Origin: Picocystis sp. L7
Taxonomy: Eukaryota; Chlorophyta; Picocystophyceae; Picocystales; Picocystaceae
Length of the DNA stretch: 64,000 nt
Direction of reading: 5' to 3'
NCBI GenBank assembly: GCA_020975725.1
Contig: QXJR01000030.1
Coordinates: 434,001 to 498,000 of the forward strand
In this document: positions 42,029 through 53,755 of the stretch, piece after piece
Numbering within the stretch: position 1 is the stretch's first letter
Layout: the number at the start of each line of letters is the position of its first letter
Notes under the pieces: generated by a model
Seen by the model: the letters and a program-made list of their open reading frames with translations, nothing else
Databases searched by the model: none
Told to the model about the DNA's origin: nothing
Made by a program: the position numbers and the translations under genes

Positions 42029-42772
42029 ATGGCGCTCGTCAATCAGATCTACTTGGATGAGTGTTGCCCGATTGGCAAGCGTACCCACAAGGAGGTGAAT
42101 GCGGCATGGACGAGCCTCATTCGAGCGTTAAGCATTCGTGGCGATGGCCTTTTCGATGGATTCGACCTCTCGATACCGGCTGTGCGGAGGCAGGTGAAGG
42201 ACCTCATGCGCAAGCAGAAGGAGCTGAATCGCGAGGCCCTCGCTGCCACCGGTCTCGGAGGGGCTCGAATGCACACTGACCTGGAGGCCGGTGCACAACA
42301 CTTGCTGGATCTCCAGGAACACGTGGACACTGAGCGCGCGACCGAGAAGGAAGGGAAGGCTTCGAAGCTGGCGCGGCTGGATGGCTATGCGAAGGATGCG
42401 CTAAAGCGATCGATGGAGAGGCATGCGAAAAAACCGCGGCAATCTAGAGGAAGCGGGGGTAGTGGAGGACGGACTGGACGGCGAGGGAGTGGCACGGAAT
42501 TTGCCGTGAAGCTCGAAGCCGCGGAGGACTTCGCTGCAGTCGCAATGGAATCGTTCATCGAACGAAGCGCGAGGATGGAGTGGTTGACGAAGGTGCAACT
42601 GCACGCCAACCATCCCACGCTAGGCGAGCACCCAGGATCCGAGGACGCTTTTGTGGAAGCAGCCGTGGCGGCCCTTCGCATGAGGATGCGAAATGTGAAC
42701 ACCTCTAGGTCGAAGGACGCTCCTGAGGCTTCGTCCGTTAGCAATGAAATAGTTGCAGACGTCGACAATTGA
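42029..42772 (+). CDS. Harbinger H1 Myb/SANT-like accessory protein
   Basis: DNA-binding partner that in Harbinger transposons brings the transposase to the nucleus and the transposon ends. The 247-residue frame begins inside the Myb-like helix region. KMALVNQIYLDECCPIGKRT and LFDGFDLSIPAVRRQVKDLM align with the H2 protein (KAMLDVLREEDCCFLVKRT and LFGSWDLDRKQVRKRIGALL). The first helix (NVWKEAHK) lies upstream in the same frame without an ATG. A start at 41910 (MDAMAASQPFAEIDINAEPM) is in another frame, so either a one-base shift near 41985 or a short intron separates the N-terminus. The C-terminal half is a basic linker and a helical region. UGA stop. Confidence 0.72.
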   Translation: MALVNQIYLDECCPIGKRTHKEVNAAWTSLIRALSIRGDGLFDGFDLSIPAVRRQVKDLMRKQKELNREALAATGLGGARMHTDLEAGAQHLLDLQEHVDTERATEKEGKASKLARLDGYAKDALKRSMERHAKKPRQSRGSGGSGGRTGRRGSGTEFAVKLEAAEDFAAVAMESFIERSARMEWLTKVQLHANHPTLGEHPGSEDAFVEAAVAALRMRMRNVNTSRSKDAPEASSVSNEIVADVDN

Positions 42773-43059
42773 AACGAACGTGTAATGAACTTGTACTGTT
42801 GTGCCTTCCTTGCACGAGTTCGCGATAATCGTCCCAACACTCTCGTGTTCACGAAGTCAGGCAATGGCGTCACGGTCATTCGAGCGAACGAGAAGACGGT
42901 AAGAAATAATAAAATTTGAATACGAGAGTTGATTATTCAATAACAATGGCCTCGTTCAACGTGCGTGAACGAGGCTTATGGTCCCGCTTATATTCCTCAA
43001 CAGAGGCGTTGCCCCTACAACACAATCCATCCACCGCTGCCATTGCTGCTGCTCTAGCA

Positions 43060-43232
43060 ACTCCAGCAAGTCCATCCATCCACCGCTGCTGCTGCTGCTG
43101 CTCCATCAGCTCCATCCATCCACCGCTGCTGCTGCTGCTGCTTCAGCAAGTCCATCCATCCATCCACCCCTGCTGCTGCTGCTGCTACAGCTCCATCCAT
43201 CCATCCATCCACCGCTGCTGCTGCTGCTCCAA
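43060..43232. repeat. CCATCCATC/GCTGCTG minisatellite in H1
   Basis: Alternating CATCCATCCA and GCTGCTGCTG blocks, about four cycles of 45-50 bp, located exactly between the 3' ends of the two H1 genes. Confidence 0.85.
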
Positions 43233-43240
43233 GTGCCGTG

Positions 43241-44419
43241 TCATTGCATGTTCTGGTTGTCCAAGTGGAGATGGTACATGGCACGGTACTCACTCATGGA
43301 GGGTGGCAAGGTATCGAAGTACCTATTGGCCACACCACCGTACCTGCAAGTATGGTAGTTTGTCAGCAACGCAGCAACACAATCCTCTTTACTCGTCGCA
43401 CGTGATCCAGTCGTCTTTCGTCGAACGTCCGTCACAAACGGCCAAAGCTCGCCCATTTTCCCAAAGACCCATTCGACGCTTTCCCGGTAGTGGGACATTA
43501 GCGTTGCGTACGCCTCCATCGCATTCGTCATCCTCCCTTTGGGCGCACGTAGAAGCACGTCGTGTACGGGGTACGCCGGATCCCCGTACACGCAGAGTTC
43601 GACGTCCAGCCGACCTCGCATCCCTTGCAACCGCGCCACCAAATTTGAGTCTGCTAGCACCTGCGAGTCGTGCGCACGTCCTGCTCCGGGCCCAAACCAG
43701 TCACCAATCAGAAAATTTGGAAGGACAACACATTGGTATTTTACCTTGTGTTGTCGCTTCCAGCCATTGTACATGGCCTCCTGTCCCACAGTGGGCCTGC
43801 AAATCGTGAACATCGTTCCGTCAATAAATCCAAAACAATGTCCTTCGGGACAACCACGCTCACGCAGCACACGTGCGAACGCAGGCAAGTTCTCCTCCCA
43901 AATCTCCAATCGCATTGCAGACGCAACGTGCAAAAAAACGTGGTCCAACGCCACGTTATACATTTCTGAAATGGCAGGTGGCGATCGACCGAATACCTAC
44001 GCTAGTTCCAATCCCCGCTCGCGCCCACCTAAACGCCGGAGCAAAAGTAGAAAGGCTTCCTCGCCTCCAAACCGCCTCCCGCTCGCCGATCGCAGCACGG
44101 TTGGGAACCCAAGGAGGCCTAGGAGTTCCGCGATTGCGTCCCTCCCAAACCGAAAGCTCCCTCGCAGCTCGTCGTCCGTGAACGACTCTGCACTTCGTCT
44201 TGGACTCGCCGGTGGAGCTCTCGGACTCCAACATTCATGGAGCGTCCGCAGGCGCTCCTCGCATTCGCTCGCGAGCACGTCGAGCATGGCCGTGAACGCC
44301 ACGAGGAGGTCCGGATCCCCGTCCGCGACCACCACCATGACGACACGGAGGTCGACGATGCGCACTCGAAAGCGCTCCATCTCCATGATTTCCAGGATCC
44401 TGCCTTTCCGCTGCGGCAT
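43241..44419 (-). pseudogene. Harbinger H1 DDE transposase with one in-frame TAG
   Basis: DDE_Tnp_4 type transposase. The N-terminal helical part (FTDDELRGSFRFGRDAIAEL) and the catalytic part share one frame of 393 codons, interrupted only by TAG at 43997-43999 (LELA-stop-VFGRSPPAISEMYNVAL). Catalytic region: GFIDGTMFTICRP (first Asp), then FGPGAGRAHDSQVL, YGDPAYPVHDVLL (second Asp) and ESVEWVFGKM (Glu). Terminal UGA. The stop falls in a linker just before the helix-turn-helix (FGRSPPAIS), where Gln would be unremarkable. It is either a single nonsense mutation in a young copy or a codon that is read through. Transcribed toward the Myb-like gene. Confidence 0.82.
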
Positions 44420-44696
44420 GACGCCGCTCCTTCCCCTCCTTCCCGCGCTCTTTTAGTGGCTCCATGCCGCGGAGGAAAGGGATCCGGTGTGTGCACCCCT
44501 CTCAAGCGGAATATTTTCCTCATAGCACGTGTAAAGGACGACGGATTGCGTTATACAAGCACCCCACCCCACCACCCGTCTCCGAACAGAATGCGCGGAG
44601 GAGCCCCCAAAATAGTTCGCTAATAGGGGCAGTTTTCCGGGAAAAAAATATTTTTTTCGGTTCGAGAGAGCCAACGGTCAAAAATCGGGGCGAAAT

Positions 44697-44736
44697 CCGA
44701 AGCGAAAAAAATATTTTACCAAATCCGAATACCTCT
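44697..44736 (-). repeat. H1 right terminal inverted repeat
   Basis: 40-bp partner of 41562-41601. Confidence 0.95.
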
Positions 44737-45343
44737 AATGATTCGGCCAGTCTAAGTTGACTAGGTGGGCGGCACTAAAGCTTGCTCCTAGGATACGATC
44801 AAATGTACCCAAGGGTGCAACTCCGAAATGTAAGGTTGTCTTGAAGCCATCCATGGTTATGGTGGCTTTTATGACCGGGGCTTGGTGTACTTCCTCGCCA
44901 ACGGCCACGCTGAAATCAAAGTAATTTGCGGTTGTCTTCCAGTTGTACCCTTATAGATCTTCTTTTTGTAGTTTTTTGACTAAGTCATCGCTAATAAAAT
45001 AGTAGCTAGCTAATGTATCTAAGTTGGTATGGGTCACTATTTTTTTGTTTTGTCCAAAGTATGTAGTAGCAGCCTCGAACTCCTGGCGTGGCACCGTGCG
45101 TTTGCCAGGCCTCAAGTAAACGATGACCAAGTCATCGCTATCTAGGAGGTGTGGCGCTTGGGCGCCCTCCTCCTTTTCCCGTGGCGCGAAGACGACAAGG
45201 GTGGTGGCGTCGGCGTGCGTTCGCGCTCGTTCGCTCGTGCGTTCGTGTCGCCGCGGTGCTCGAGACCGTTGGGCGGAACGTTGAGGAACGTCGTTGTGTT
45301 TTCGTTTCCCTCCGCCGCAATTAATATTACATCTTAACTCCAT

Positions 45344-46892
45344 TGGGGAATCCGCCCGTGGCTAAGCCACGTATTTATCCGGTTCATCGGCCACAGAGCC
45401 CTTATTAGAAAGAGGGACAAACCGGTCCCTATTCGGGTTAGTCCTGGCCCTGCATCCGCCTAGGGACATGGCTAAGGAGGACGTCCCACTGAGGGGAAGG
45501 CAAGGGCCTTCCTCGGGCATCCGAGAATATTCCCTCGTGCCTCCCTAGTACCTCGTGGTAGGTAGCGAGATGCTACAATCGAGGGAACCAGGGAGCCTTT
45601 GGCCAATGCGGAGTGATCATGGTCGCAAGGGCTCTAGGTTCAGCCTTGAGCTTGCCTTTCACGGAGTCAATGAGGCAATAGGGTGGGTGTGCCCATAGGT
45701 TGCCAAGACTAGCCCATTTTTGGGCGAGAGCATTGGTCTCCCGTGTAAGGAAGGCCGGACATTGGGCATTGTTTGGCGAGGCAAACAAGTCCCAAGTGAA
45801 TGGCCCGAATATAATTGAGAACCTCTCAAAAGCCTCACGATTGAGTGCATATTCCTCATCGTCGAAGGACAACCTCGGCAAGACAGGTGTCTCGAGAGGG
45901 TTGGGCGCAACACTCGCAAGAGGAGAGCCACAAATGGACGAGAAGACGAGGCAGGGCTGGCAGGCGGAACACCACAGGGGAGGCGAGATGGTCGGTGGAT
46001 GTGTGGAAGACGAAGCAGGAGGCGGATCAAAGAGAAGGCGTGGTGGAACGGAGGCGGAAAAAGGGGGAAGGAGGCGTGACGCGTGGGGAAAGGGGGGTGC
46101 AAGGCACTGGACGACGTCTTCCGACGTGCAGCGAGGCGTTGCCAACAAAATGGAGTGCGAGCGTCGAATGCGCGGGGAATCTTTGGAGTAGGCGTGGCAG
46201 CAAAGCGTGAAGGGAGGCCGGTCGATTGGAGGTGGGAAATGGCCTCGGTGGCGTGGGTCCCCCTCCTCTCTTCATGCTTTGGTGCATGTTGGAAAACACG
46301 GAGGGTCTCGTGCTGGTTGAAGAGTGCTGACGGTGCAAATTTCGCTGATTGGCACTTGGGAAGCCTCTGGTGATTTAAAGGAGAATGGCATTGCAGAGAG
46401 CTCTTGAAATTGCACAAAGAAGCCTCGGGTGTTTAGTTCACCTTTGTGGCAGATCATTCGGTAGCGGCACTGCAAGTTGCACTCCAACAATGTGTTTTAC
46501 ACATCCTGTGGCTGCATTCAACACCTCAAAACCTTTCAGGTTTGAGGAAGCTAGATCTATTGGTGTGCATAACACATTGTGGGCAAAGGTGTGAGGAATT
46601 GAGCGGGGAGAGATTGCGTAAACCTGTGAGAACGGCGGCGACTTTCCAAGTGAAAGTAATAAATTCACAACTTGTGGCTTGGAAAGGACTGCAACTTTCC
46701 AAACACAAGGAGGAAAGGTAGACTACAATTGAGCATCATACACACAACTAATCTCCCGTTGCACAACCCCTTTGTGCACTCGGGAGTAGACAGTCCATAG
46801 AGGATGGTCATGGTTGTTTCAAGGAACGGAACAACTTTGGGCCATTCTCGCCGGTCCTATGTCAGAATGAACTTAACCAAGCAGTCAACTCT
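45344..46892. other. Retroelement debris between D and F
   Basis: No intact gene. On - at about 45573-45930 there is a fragment reading FGPFTWDLFASPNNAQCPAF followed by LWAHPPYCLI, the RNase H-like signature seen in DIRS-type and some gypsy elements. A related but weaker block lies in element B pol. CTAGGGACATGGCT near 45460 resembles the outer end of family C LTRs. The rest (46150-46890) shows only low-complexity frames. Confidence 0.5.
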
Positions 46893-47450
46893 TGTAGCAC
46901 AGCCGTGCTTGGACAGGGCCCCTTCGAGCCCCTGACCCTGCCTCAGTAGGGTCGCGACCTTCCAGCATACTTGCTCAAAGGGAATGGGGATAAAGACCCC
47001 CATTCAACGGGAGACGCCCCGGTACATCTTGATACCACAGTAAGGGACTATCGGACAGGGTACCCGGGGCCACCCGACTAGGAACCCGGGACTTTCGATA
47101 GCAGATCCTCACCATATCTACCACCCCGGGGCGAGGTCTCGAGAAGGGACTATCGAGACTGCCTAGACGACCGAACTGGCTCGTACAACCGTCGGATCCG
47201 CACGTGGGACCCACGTGCGCGCCCCAGAGCGTGTCTACCCGTCGAGGGCGGTGCGTGACAGGCTGTCAGCCGCCTTTCCAAACCCGAAGGCTGGGGGGCG
47301 AAAGGGGTACTCCAAAGCGAGACCCCATCATGTAAAATCACTTTCCACTTGCGCCGACTTGGTGTGCGCCACCAGCCTCGACGCCTCCCAACCCTCTCCT
47401 CGAAGTCGCCTCCGTCTTCTCGTAAGTCCTGAGCATCGCGTAACGCAACA
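46893..47450 (+). repeat. Element F 5' LTR
   Basis: 558 bp, TGTAGC to GCAACA. The adjoining leader GTGTCTAAGCTT resembles the leader of C and E. Confidence 0.93.
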
Positions 47451-47471
47451 GTGTCTAAGCTTTACGAAAGC

Positions 47472-48728
47472 ATGAGTGACGGCGAAGAAGAGAACCCGTT
47501 GGGAACTGCCACTCGCATGCAACGATTGCGAGAAGAGCTCACACGAGAGCAACAGGCCCGTGCCACGCTTACAGAGCAAGTGCGCCTCCTGGAAAGTCAG
47601 CTACAACGTCAACGAACTCAAACTACCCCTTTTGAGGACGTGCCTCAAGATACCAACGAGGACGGGACGGAAGACGCCCGTTCCTCTGAAGAAGATCAGC
47701 CTCTCCTAGAAGAAGAAAATGCTCTCCCGCCGGTCGATGTTCAACCGCTGAATGAGGAAGGTCTTCAGAGCCTTACAAAGCTCTACAAGTCCATGGGGGA
47801 ATCGCAACGCTTGCAAGGCATCTCGTTGGCGCGACCATCCAACTTCTCAGGCTTGGAGGTTGTTAAAGACCCGTACGCCCTTACCCATTGGTACCGCGAG
47901 GTATCTTGCTGGGTACAGGGCTACGCAAAGGACCCCATTCAGCAGGTGGTTCTGGCCTTGCAGACTTTGAAAGGTACAGCCAGAATCATGGTTGACAACA
48001 TCATTATGTCAGACCCCAAGAGAGTGAGTGATTTGATATCACTCTTCAAGATCCTCAAGGAAACCTTCCAGCGCCGAGACCCAGGTCCTGACGCGTGGAA
48101 AGAGTTTCAGAGAGCGCGACTCCGCACAAACAGAGAGAATGTTATCGGCTTCTTGAATCGCTTGTTGTTGCTGAGTTTCGTAATCAACATGAGCGAGGAT
48201 CCTACATGCCCGACGGTCAGTGAGAGCGACATCGCGACTAAACTGCGGATGGGACTGCCTTACAACATCAGCAACCAGCTAGAACAGCACATGCAACTGA
48301 TGGTTGATGTGGGCAGCGTTCCGGACATCTCTCCCTGGGGCATCGCTGCCACCGCCCTCAAGGTTGAGGCCCAGGAACGCGAAAAGTCACGGATGACCAA
48401 TCGTCAACCCCGGCTTGCTGAAAATAAGGCCAACAAGACCTTAACTACAGCTGCTGTCCATGCCTTACCGGAGCGCTCGCCTACGGAGGACCGTCCAAAG
48501 TGGGGCGCCAGCGGCCGCGCAGCAAAAAGGTTCCGAGACCTACCAGAATCTCTCCAGAAAAGGATCGTGGAGCTCCAGAAGGAACTCGAGGACTTGCCGT
48601 TGGGAGCTACACTGACCCCGGACCAGCAGCAGCGATGCGCCAGCAATTCCTTGTGTATCAGGTGCCGACGTTACGGTCACGATGCCTGGAACTGCCAGCA
48701 AACCAAGCCTATGATACCAAAAAACTGA
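47472..48728 (+). CDS. Gypsy F gag
   Basis: 418-residue Gag from ATG 47472 (MSDGEEENPLG). N-terminal coiled coil (RLREELTREQQARATLTEQV), acidic stretch, capsid domain (SLARPSNFSGLEVVKDPYAL, RDPGPDAWKEFQRARL) and a CCHC knuckle (CIRCRRYGHDAWNC). Same order as in C gag. Ends in UGA, with pol downstream in another frame. Confidence 0.92.
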   Translation: MSDGEEENPLGTATRMQRLREELTREQQARATLTEQVRLLESQLQRQRTQTTPFEDVPQDTNEDGTEDARSSEEDQPLLEEENALPPVDVQPLNEEGLQSLTKLYKSMGESQRLQGISLARPSNFSGLEVVKDPYALTHWYREVSCWVQGYAKDPIQQVVLALQTLKGTARIMVDNIIMSDPKRVSDLISLFKILKETFQRRDPGPDAWKEFQRARLRTNRENVIGFLNRLLLLSFVINMSEDPTCPTVSESDIATKLRMGLPYNISNQLEQHMQLMVDVGSVPDISPWGIAATALKVEAQEREKSRMTNRQPRLAENKANKTLTTAAVHALPERSPTEDRPKWGASGRAAKRFRDLPESLQKRIVELQKELEDLPLGATLTPDQQQRCASNSLCIRCRRYGHDAWNCQQTKPMIPKN

Positions 48729-51700
48729 ATTGGCTCCTCTTGAAAGAAGAGGCTGTCAGGATGGAGCCAGGAGAGGCATCATCAATAGACGCATGGTCAG
48801 ACCTTTCTTGCCTCAGCAACCTTTGTCCTGACCAGGTGGTGCCTCTACGAGCGTCGCCGAATCCTCGACCCGCTGTGAGTTTCTTACTGCGGACGGCTAC
48901 ATAGGACCTGCAAGGTTCAGTGAACTTACAACCCAGGCGTACGTAGATACCCTGGCCAGTAATTCCTTTCTCAACACAGAATACTTTGAGGAGTTACAAC
49001 GCAGTGATCCCCTACGCGTCACATGGAGACCTACAAGACAATACTTCAATTTCAGCTTGGCCGTGGGAACGGCAGTGCATCGAGCCCATGTCATTGAAGC
49101 CTAGTTGACCATTGGAACCTTCCAGGTGCAACACCAATTCGGGGTAGCCCCCATTGAATCCTTTGATTGCATTCTTGGTGTAGACTTTTGCCACAAGTTC
49201 TTAGTGCAGCTGAATTGGCAGGAACAGATCATGGAGTTGAGAGACCAGCAAGGAAAAACTCACCGAGTTCAGGGCGACACTGCCTTTATCAAGTCTCGAA
49301 AACTTGATTTAATTGTCCCTGCTTCAGAGGTCCCTGATGCGGTTACGTCAGAAGGATGCCTCTTACTAATGGTCCAACCGTTGGACACCACATATGAGCT
49401 CACCGCTGAAGAACTGGATACTCCTCCATTCCGCAGCCGCCTCAGCAATGCTTGCGACCTCACTTCTAATGAGGAACAGCGCTTACAGAAATTACTGGAG
49501 AAACACCAGAGGTGTTTCCAGAAACGCACGAATATACCGGCAGAACGAACTCCGGGCGAGTCGTTTAAAATTCACGTGGAACCTGGTACACAGCCGGTGC
49601 ATCGCAACTACTATCGGCTCTCGCCCCAGCAGCAGAATGCCCTGCGAGAACTACTTACAGAATATGTGGATGCGGGGAAGATGGATATATGCGCCGGGTC
49701 CAGTTGGGGCGCCCCGGTACTCCTCATCTCCAAAAAGGACGGGGGCTGGAGAGTCGTTTTCGACTACCGCATCCTTAATGCAGCAACCATTAAGGACCGA
49801 TATCCTCTCCCCAAAATTGACGATCATCTGCAGAATTTAGGACAGTCCTGCATATTCTCCTCCGTAGATGCGCTCGATGGATTTCACCAGATTCCTATGG
49901 ACCGCAACGACATAGACAAGACAGCAGTGGTAACGCCTTTTGGGAGCTACGTTTGGAAGGTCGTGCCTATGGGACTGGCCAACGCACCGGCCATGTTCCA
50001 GCGAATGATGAATCGCATCTTTGGTAACTTGCCCTTCCTGAAAGTATATATGGATGACATATTGATCCATTCTGCTGATAAACAGGAGCACTTCCAACAT
50101 TTGGAACAGTTCTTACAGGTGTGCCAAGATAACGACGTACGACTCAAGGAGTCCAAATGCCACTTTTTCCAGCAAACCTTGGAATGGGTCGGATTCAGGA
50201 TCCAAAGCGGACAGCTCAGCTGTGCTGACCATCTGGTAGAGCGCATCCGTAAATTCCCCCGACCAGTTACGCACAAACAGAACCTGGCTTTCCTGGGACT
50301 ATGCCAGTTCTATATGCGCTTTGTGCAGAATTATGCGGAACTCGCAGCGCCCCTCACCGAGCTTACGCGCAAACAGTACAAGCATGACTTTCAACACTAT
50401 TGGAAGGATCAGCATGAGAGGTCCTTTAAGGGTTTAGTACAGCATCTTACCGCAGGACCTGTTCTGCAGTTGTTTGATGAAGATCGATCCATACGTGTGG
50501 AAACCGATGCTTCAGACCTGGGCATGGGTGCTGTCCTGCTACAAGAATCCACTCCTAACAATTGGCTACCAGTGGAATATTGGTCCAAGAAATTCAACTC
50601 CACATTGCGTAACTACCATCCTGCTGAAAAGGAAACCTGTGCGATAGTATATGCACTCCACCATTGGCGCCACCTGCTGTTTGGACAACCTTTCACCGTG
50701 TTGACAGACAACAAAGCCAGCATGTATCTACAAACCAAGTCTGCGGAACAGCTGAGCCCGCGCGATCAACGATGGGTTGCAAAGTTGGCTTACTTTGCTC
50801 CCTTTGTAGTAGAATACAGGCCTGGACCTGAAAACATAGCAGCAGATTACCTATCGCGACAAGGCTTAGGGACTGGTTACCCGATCATCAGAATATTGGA
50901 CCTTTGCGCAGGCATGGGGACTGTTCTGCGCGCTTTGTGGCATCTACTTCCGGCGGGGTCCCCGATACAGATCGATTACATCGCTGTGGAATAAGAACAA
51001 GATGCCCGCCAGGTCATTCAACGGGTATTCGCAGATATACACCTGGACCGACCAGGGCTGTTCACCCGAACCGATATTTTTCGATATGGGAACGATGTCC
51101 GATCTCTGGCTCACCGACGCAAACTGCCAAAAATCGATGTGCTAATAGGAGGAGTACCCTGCCAACCCTTCTCAAAAGCAAACACATCAAAACAGCACCC
51201 TAGTTACGGATTACGAGATGAAAGAGAGCTGTTTACCACAGTACACAACATACATTGCCGCTTGGGTTCACCTGACTACATTATTGAGTGCACCCCTTTT
51301 GCTGGTCATCTACAAGAAGACTTCCTACAAATTGCAAAAATGTTTGGGGAACCGACACTACATGACCTGTCCTTGTTTTGCCCTCAGAAACGCATGAGGT
51401 ACTGTTGGACTTCCCTTCCAACCATTTCCCAGGTCCATCGTATTCCTGGGTTACCTATGACCTGGGTTGAATGCCTCGAGGACGGCGCTTCACCGCCCAC
51501 AGATTCCCTCAAGCAGCCAATACAGAAGTGTCCCACTTTGATGGCATCTGTTAATTCACACAACGATCGTAGTAAAGCAACTTGGGTGTACGATTGCCAG
51601 GGGACTACCCGTCCATTGAATATATCAGAAAAGGAAAGACTTACCGGCATGGAGGTAGGGGACACCGCTGCCTTGAAGGTAACGGAGGCCGCTCGACACC

Positions 51701-53755
51701 GGATGTGCGGTAATGCCTTCCCAGTAGCCTGGATAGCACATCCGCTGGATTTGCTTATCATGAAGCACGCAGGAACGCTTAGACCGCTAGCTAGCCGCAG
51801 TCTCGCAGAGACTGTCTGTGTTCAAAGCAAGCCAACTGCTGTGCTGTCCGCGCTTACGGAGCCGCAACCCGCATCATACATACAGCGCTTGCGTTCAACG
51901 GCCCAAAAGGACTCAGAATATACTGCGAAACTGGAAACCCCCCCTCCATACCTTCGGGCCGTCGATGGATTGTTGTTTCATAAACCAGTACCAAACCAGC
52001 AGGGATACTATGAAGGACCCGCTGTTGTACTGGTACCAGAGGACCGTGCACTGCGACAAGACCTGCTCCACCTGGTACATGATCAATCACACTTTGGAGC
52101 TCAGCGCACTTATATGACTGCCAAAAGACATGTTGCATGGAAGGGGATGAAGGGACACGTGCAGACCTTTGTCTCACAGTGCCCCAGCTGTCAACTCCAG
52201 AACCCAGGCAATACCACATCGCAACAGCCTCTATTCCCAGAAACAAGGTTCTACCCATATGCATTTCACACAGTGGTTTTGGATGTGGTGGAGGGACTGC
52301 CCCTCACCTCTAAAGGGCACAATGGAGTCCTAACCATAGTGGATAGATTCACAAAATATGCTATTTACCTTCCCATACACAGTTCATGGAGCGCATTCCG
52401 CCAAGCCCAATGCATAATGGATGCACTTGTGTACAAGTTTCATACTCCACAGCGCATACACACAGATAACGGGCCAGCATACCGGCAGCTGTTTCGGGCC
52501 TTTTGCGCAGCACTCGGAACCCAGCATGTTACAGGTACTCCTTACCACTCACAGTCGCAAGGTGGAGGAGAGCGACAGCATCGCACTTTGCTCCAACAGT
52601 TGCGCGTAACTTGTGATGACCGCAGAAATTGGGATGATTACTTACAGGCTGCAGCACACGCGTACAACGACAGCGCGCACGCTGTTACCAAAGTAGCCCC
52701 GTTTATCGCCTTGTACGGATGCCATTCCAGACTTCCTTGGCACCTACAACTCTTGACCCTAACAGAACCCAATGTTTCTCAGCTGGTCTCCACTCATGAC
52801 GAGAGGATCCATTCCTTCCTGGAAAAACAACGAGCAGTGTACAAGCAGATCCTTAAACACCTATGCGCACAGGCCGAAAAGATGCAAGCCCAACTTGCCA
52901 ACCTGCCTGCCCGAACATTCAAAGAAGGAGATCAGGTCAAGGTACAGTATGGTCTGAAAGGAGCAACGGACAAACACAAATTGGATCCTTACTATGTGGG
53001 GCCATTTACGATTGCGGAGGATCTGGGCAATGGGGCATACAAATTACATATCCCCCCAGAGTCACCCTACTCGGACAGATTCAATGCAGACAGACTAGCC
53101 TTGTGGATTGATTCAGACTTGACGCTGTTTCCTGCTCCACACAATATTGGAAACTCGCCAGCCCGCTTGCCACCAGATTGCAGGGTGGAACCACCCATCG
53201 CCATTCGTCGATATCTGCTGAGAGATTATCGCTACTTCCCGCAGAAACCGGTCCGTTACTGGGTACAGACAGACTCTGCGGAAACGCCCTACGTATGGGT
53301 GGACGAGTCCAGCGACTTGTTGGATGAATTCCTCAGTCTAGAGGAAAATAATGGTTGTATCCCAGAAAGGGGCATCAGTGATGAAAACAAAGAGGCAGTG
53401 AAAACACACAAACAGCAGATCTACTTACAATACCCGAGCCCAATACTTGTTAATACCTGGACCTCCGCCCGATTACCACTGCAAACCCGAAAACGGCCAG
53501 CGTTCAAGCCGCCGCAGATACTACTGAATGCTATTGTGCAGCAGCTTTTCCACATATCCGAGACTAATCAAGCATACTACCAGGGCCTGGTTGTCAAGGT
53601 GAAGAAGCAAACCTGCACCATACAGTGGACGGATGGGCATAAAAGCCAACATACGCATGCAGAAGTTCGTTCAATGCTTTATGACCCAGTGAGTCAGGTC
53701 TATGATTTCCTCAGCCAGTAATGTGTGTCAATGGATACGACAGAAGCCAGGAGAG

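Larger units (their letters stand above)
41562..44736. mobile_element. PIF/Harbinger DNA transposon H1
   Basis: 3175-bp element with perfect 40-bp terminal inverted repeats (41562-41601 and 44697-44736), beginning AGAGGTATTCGGATTTGG. Flanked by a 3-bp duplication AAT (41559-41561 and 44737-44739), confirmed because the interrupted element D reads on across it. Three-base duplications are typical of PIF/Harbinger, though TWA is the usual sequence. It carries the two genes expected of the superfamily, a Myb/SANT-like protein (+) and a DDE transposase (-), placed tail to tail. Sub-terminal AT-rich inverted motifs (AAAAAAATATTTT) flank both ends. Perfect terminal repeats suggest fairly recent movement. 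Confidence 0.94.
37666..45343 (-). mobile_element. Gypsy element D, broken, host of C and H1 insertions
   Basis: Older copy of the C family on -; broken, with several breaks plus two insertions. Element C split its 3' end (25132-25310 is the far side) and Harbinger H1 (41562-44736) split its protease region. Parts seen: C-terminal/integrase region about 37666-38610, integrase finger to about 38700, methyltransferase about 38980-39900 (ILDLCAGTGTVLGAL, GVPCQPFSRAN, CGNAFPVGW), RNase H and RT about 39960-41150, protease region about 41170-41560 and 44740-45343. No gag or LTR of its own is clear; D is probably truncated at both ends. Confidence 0.85.
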
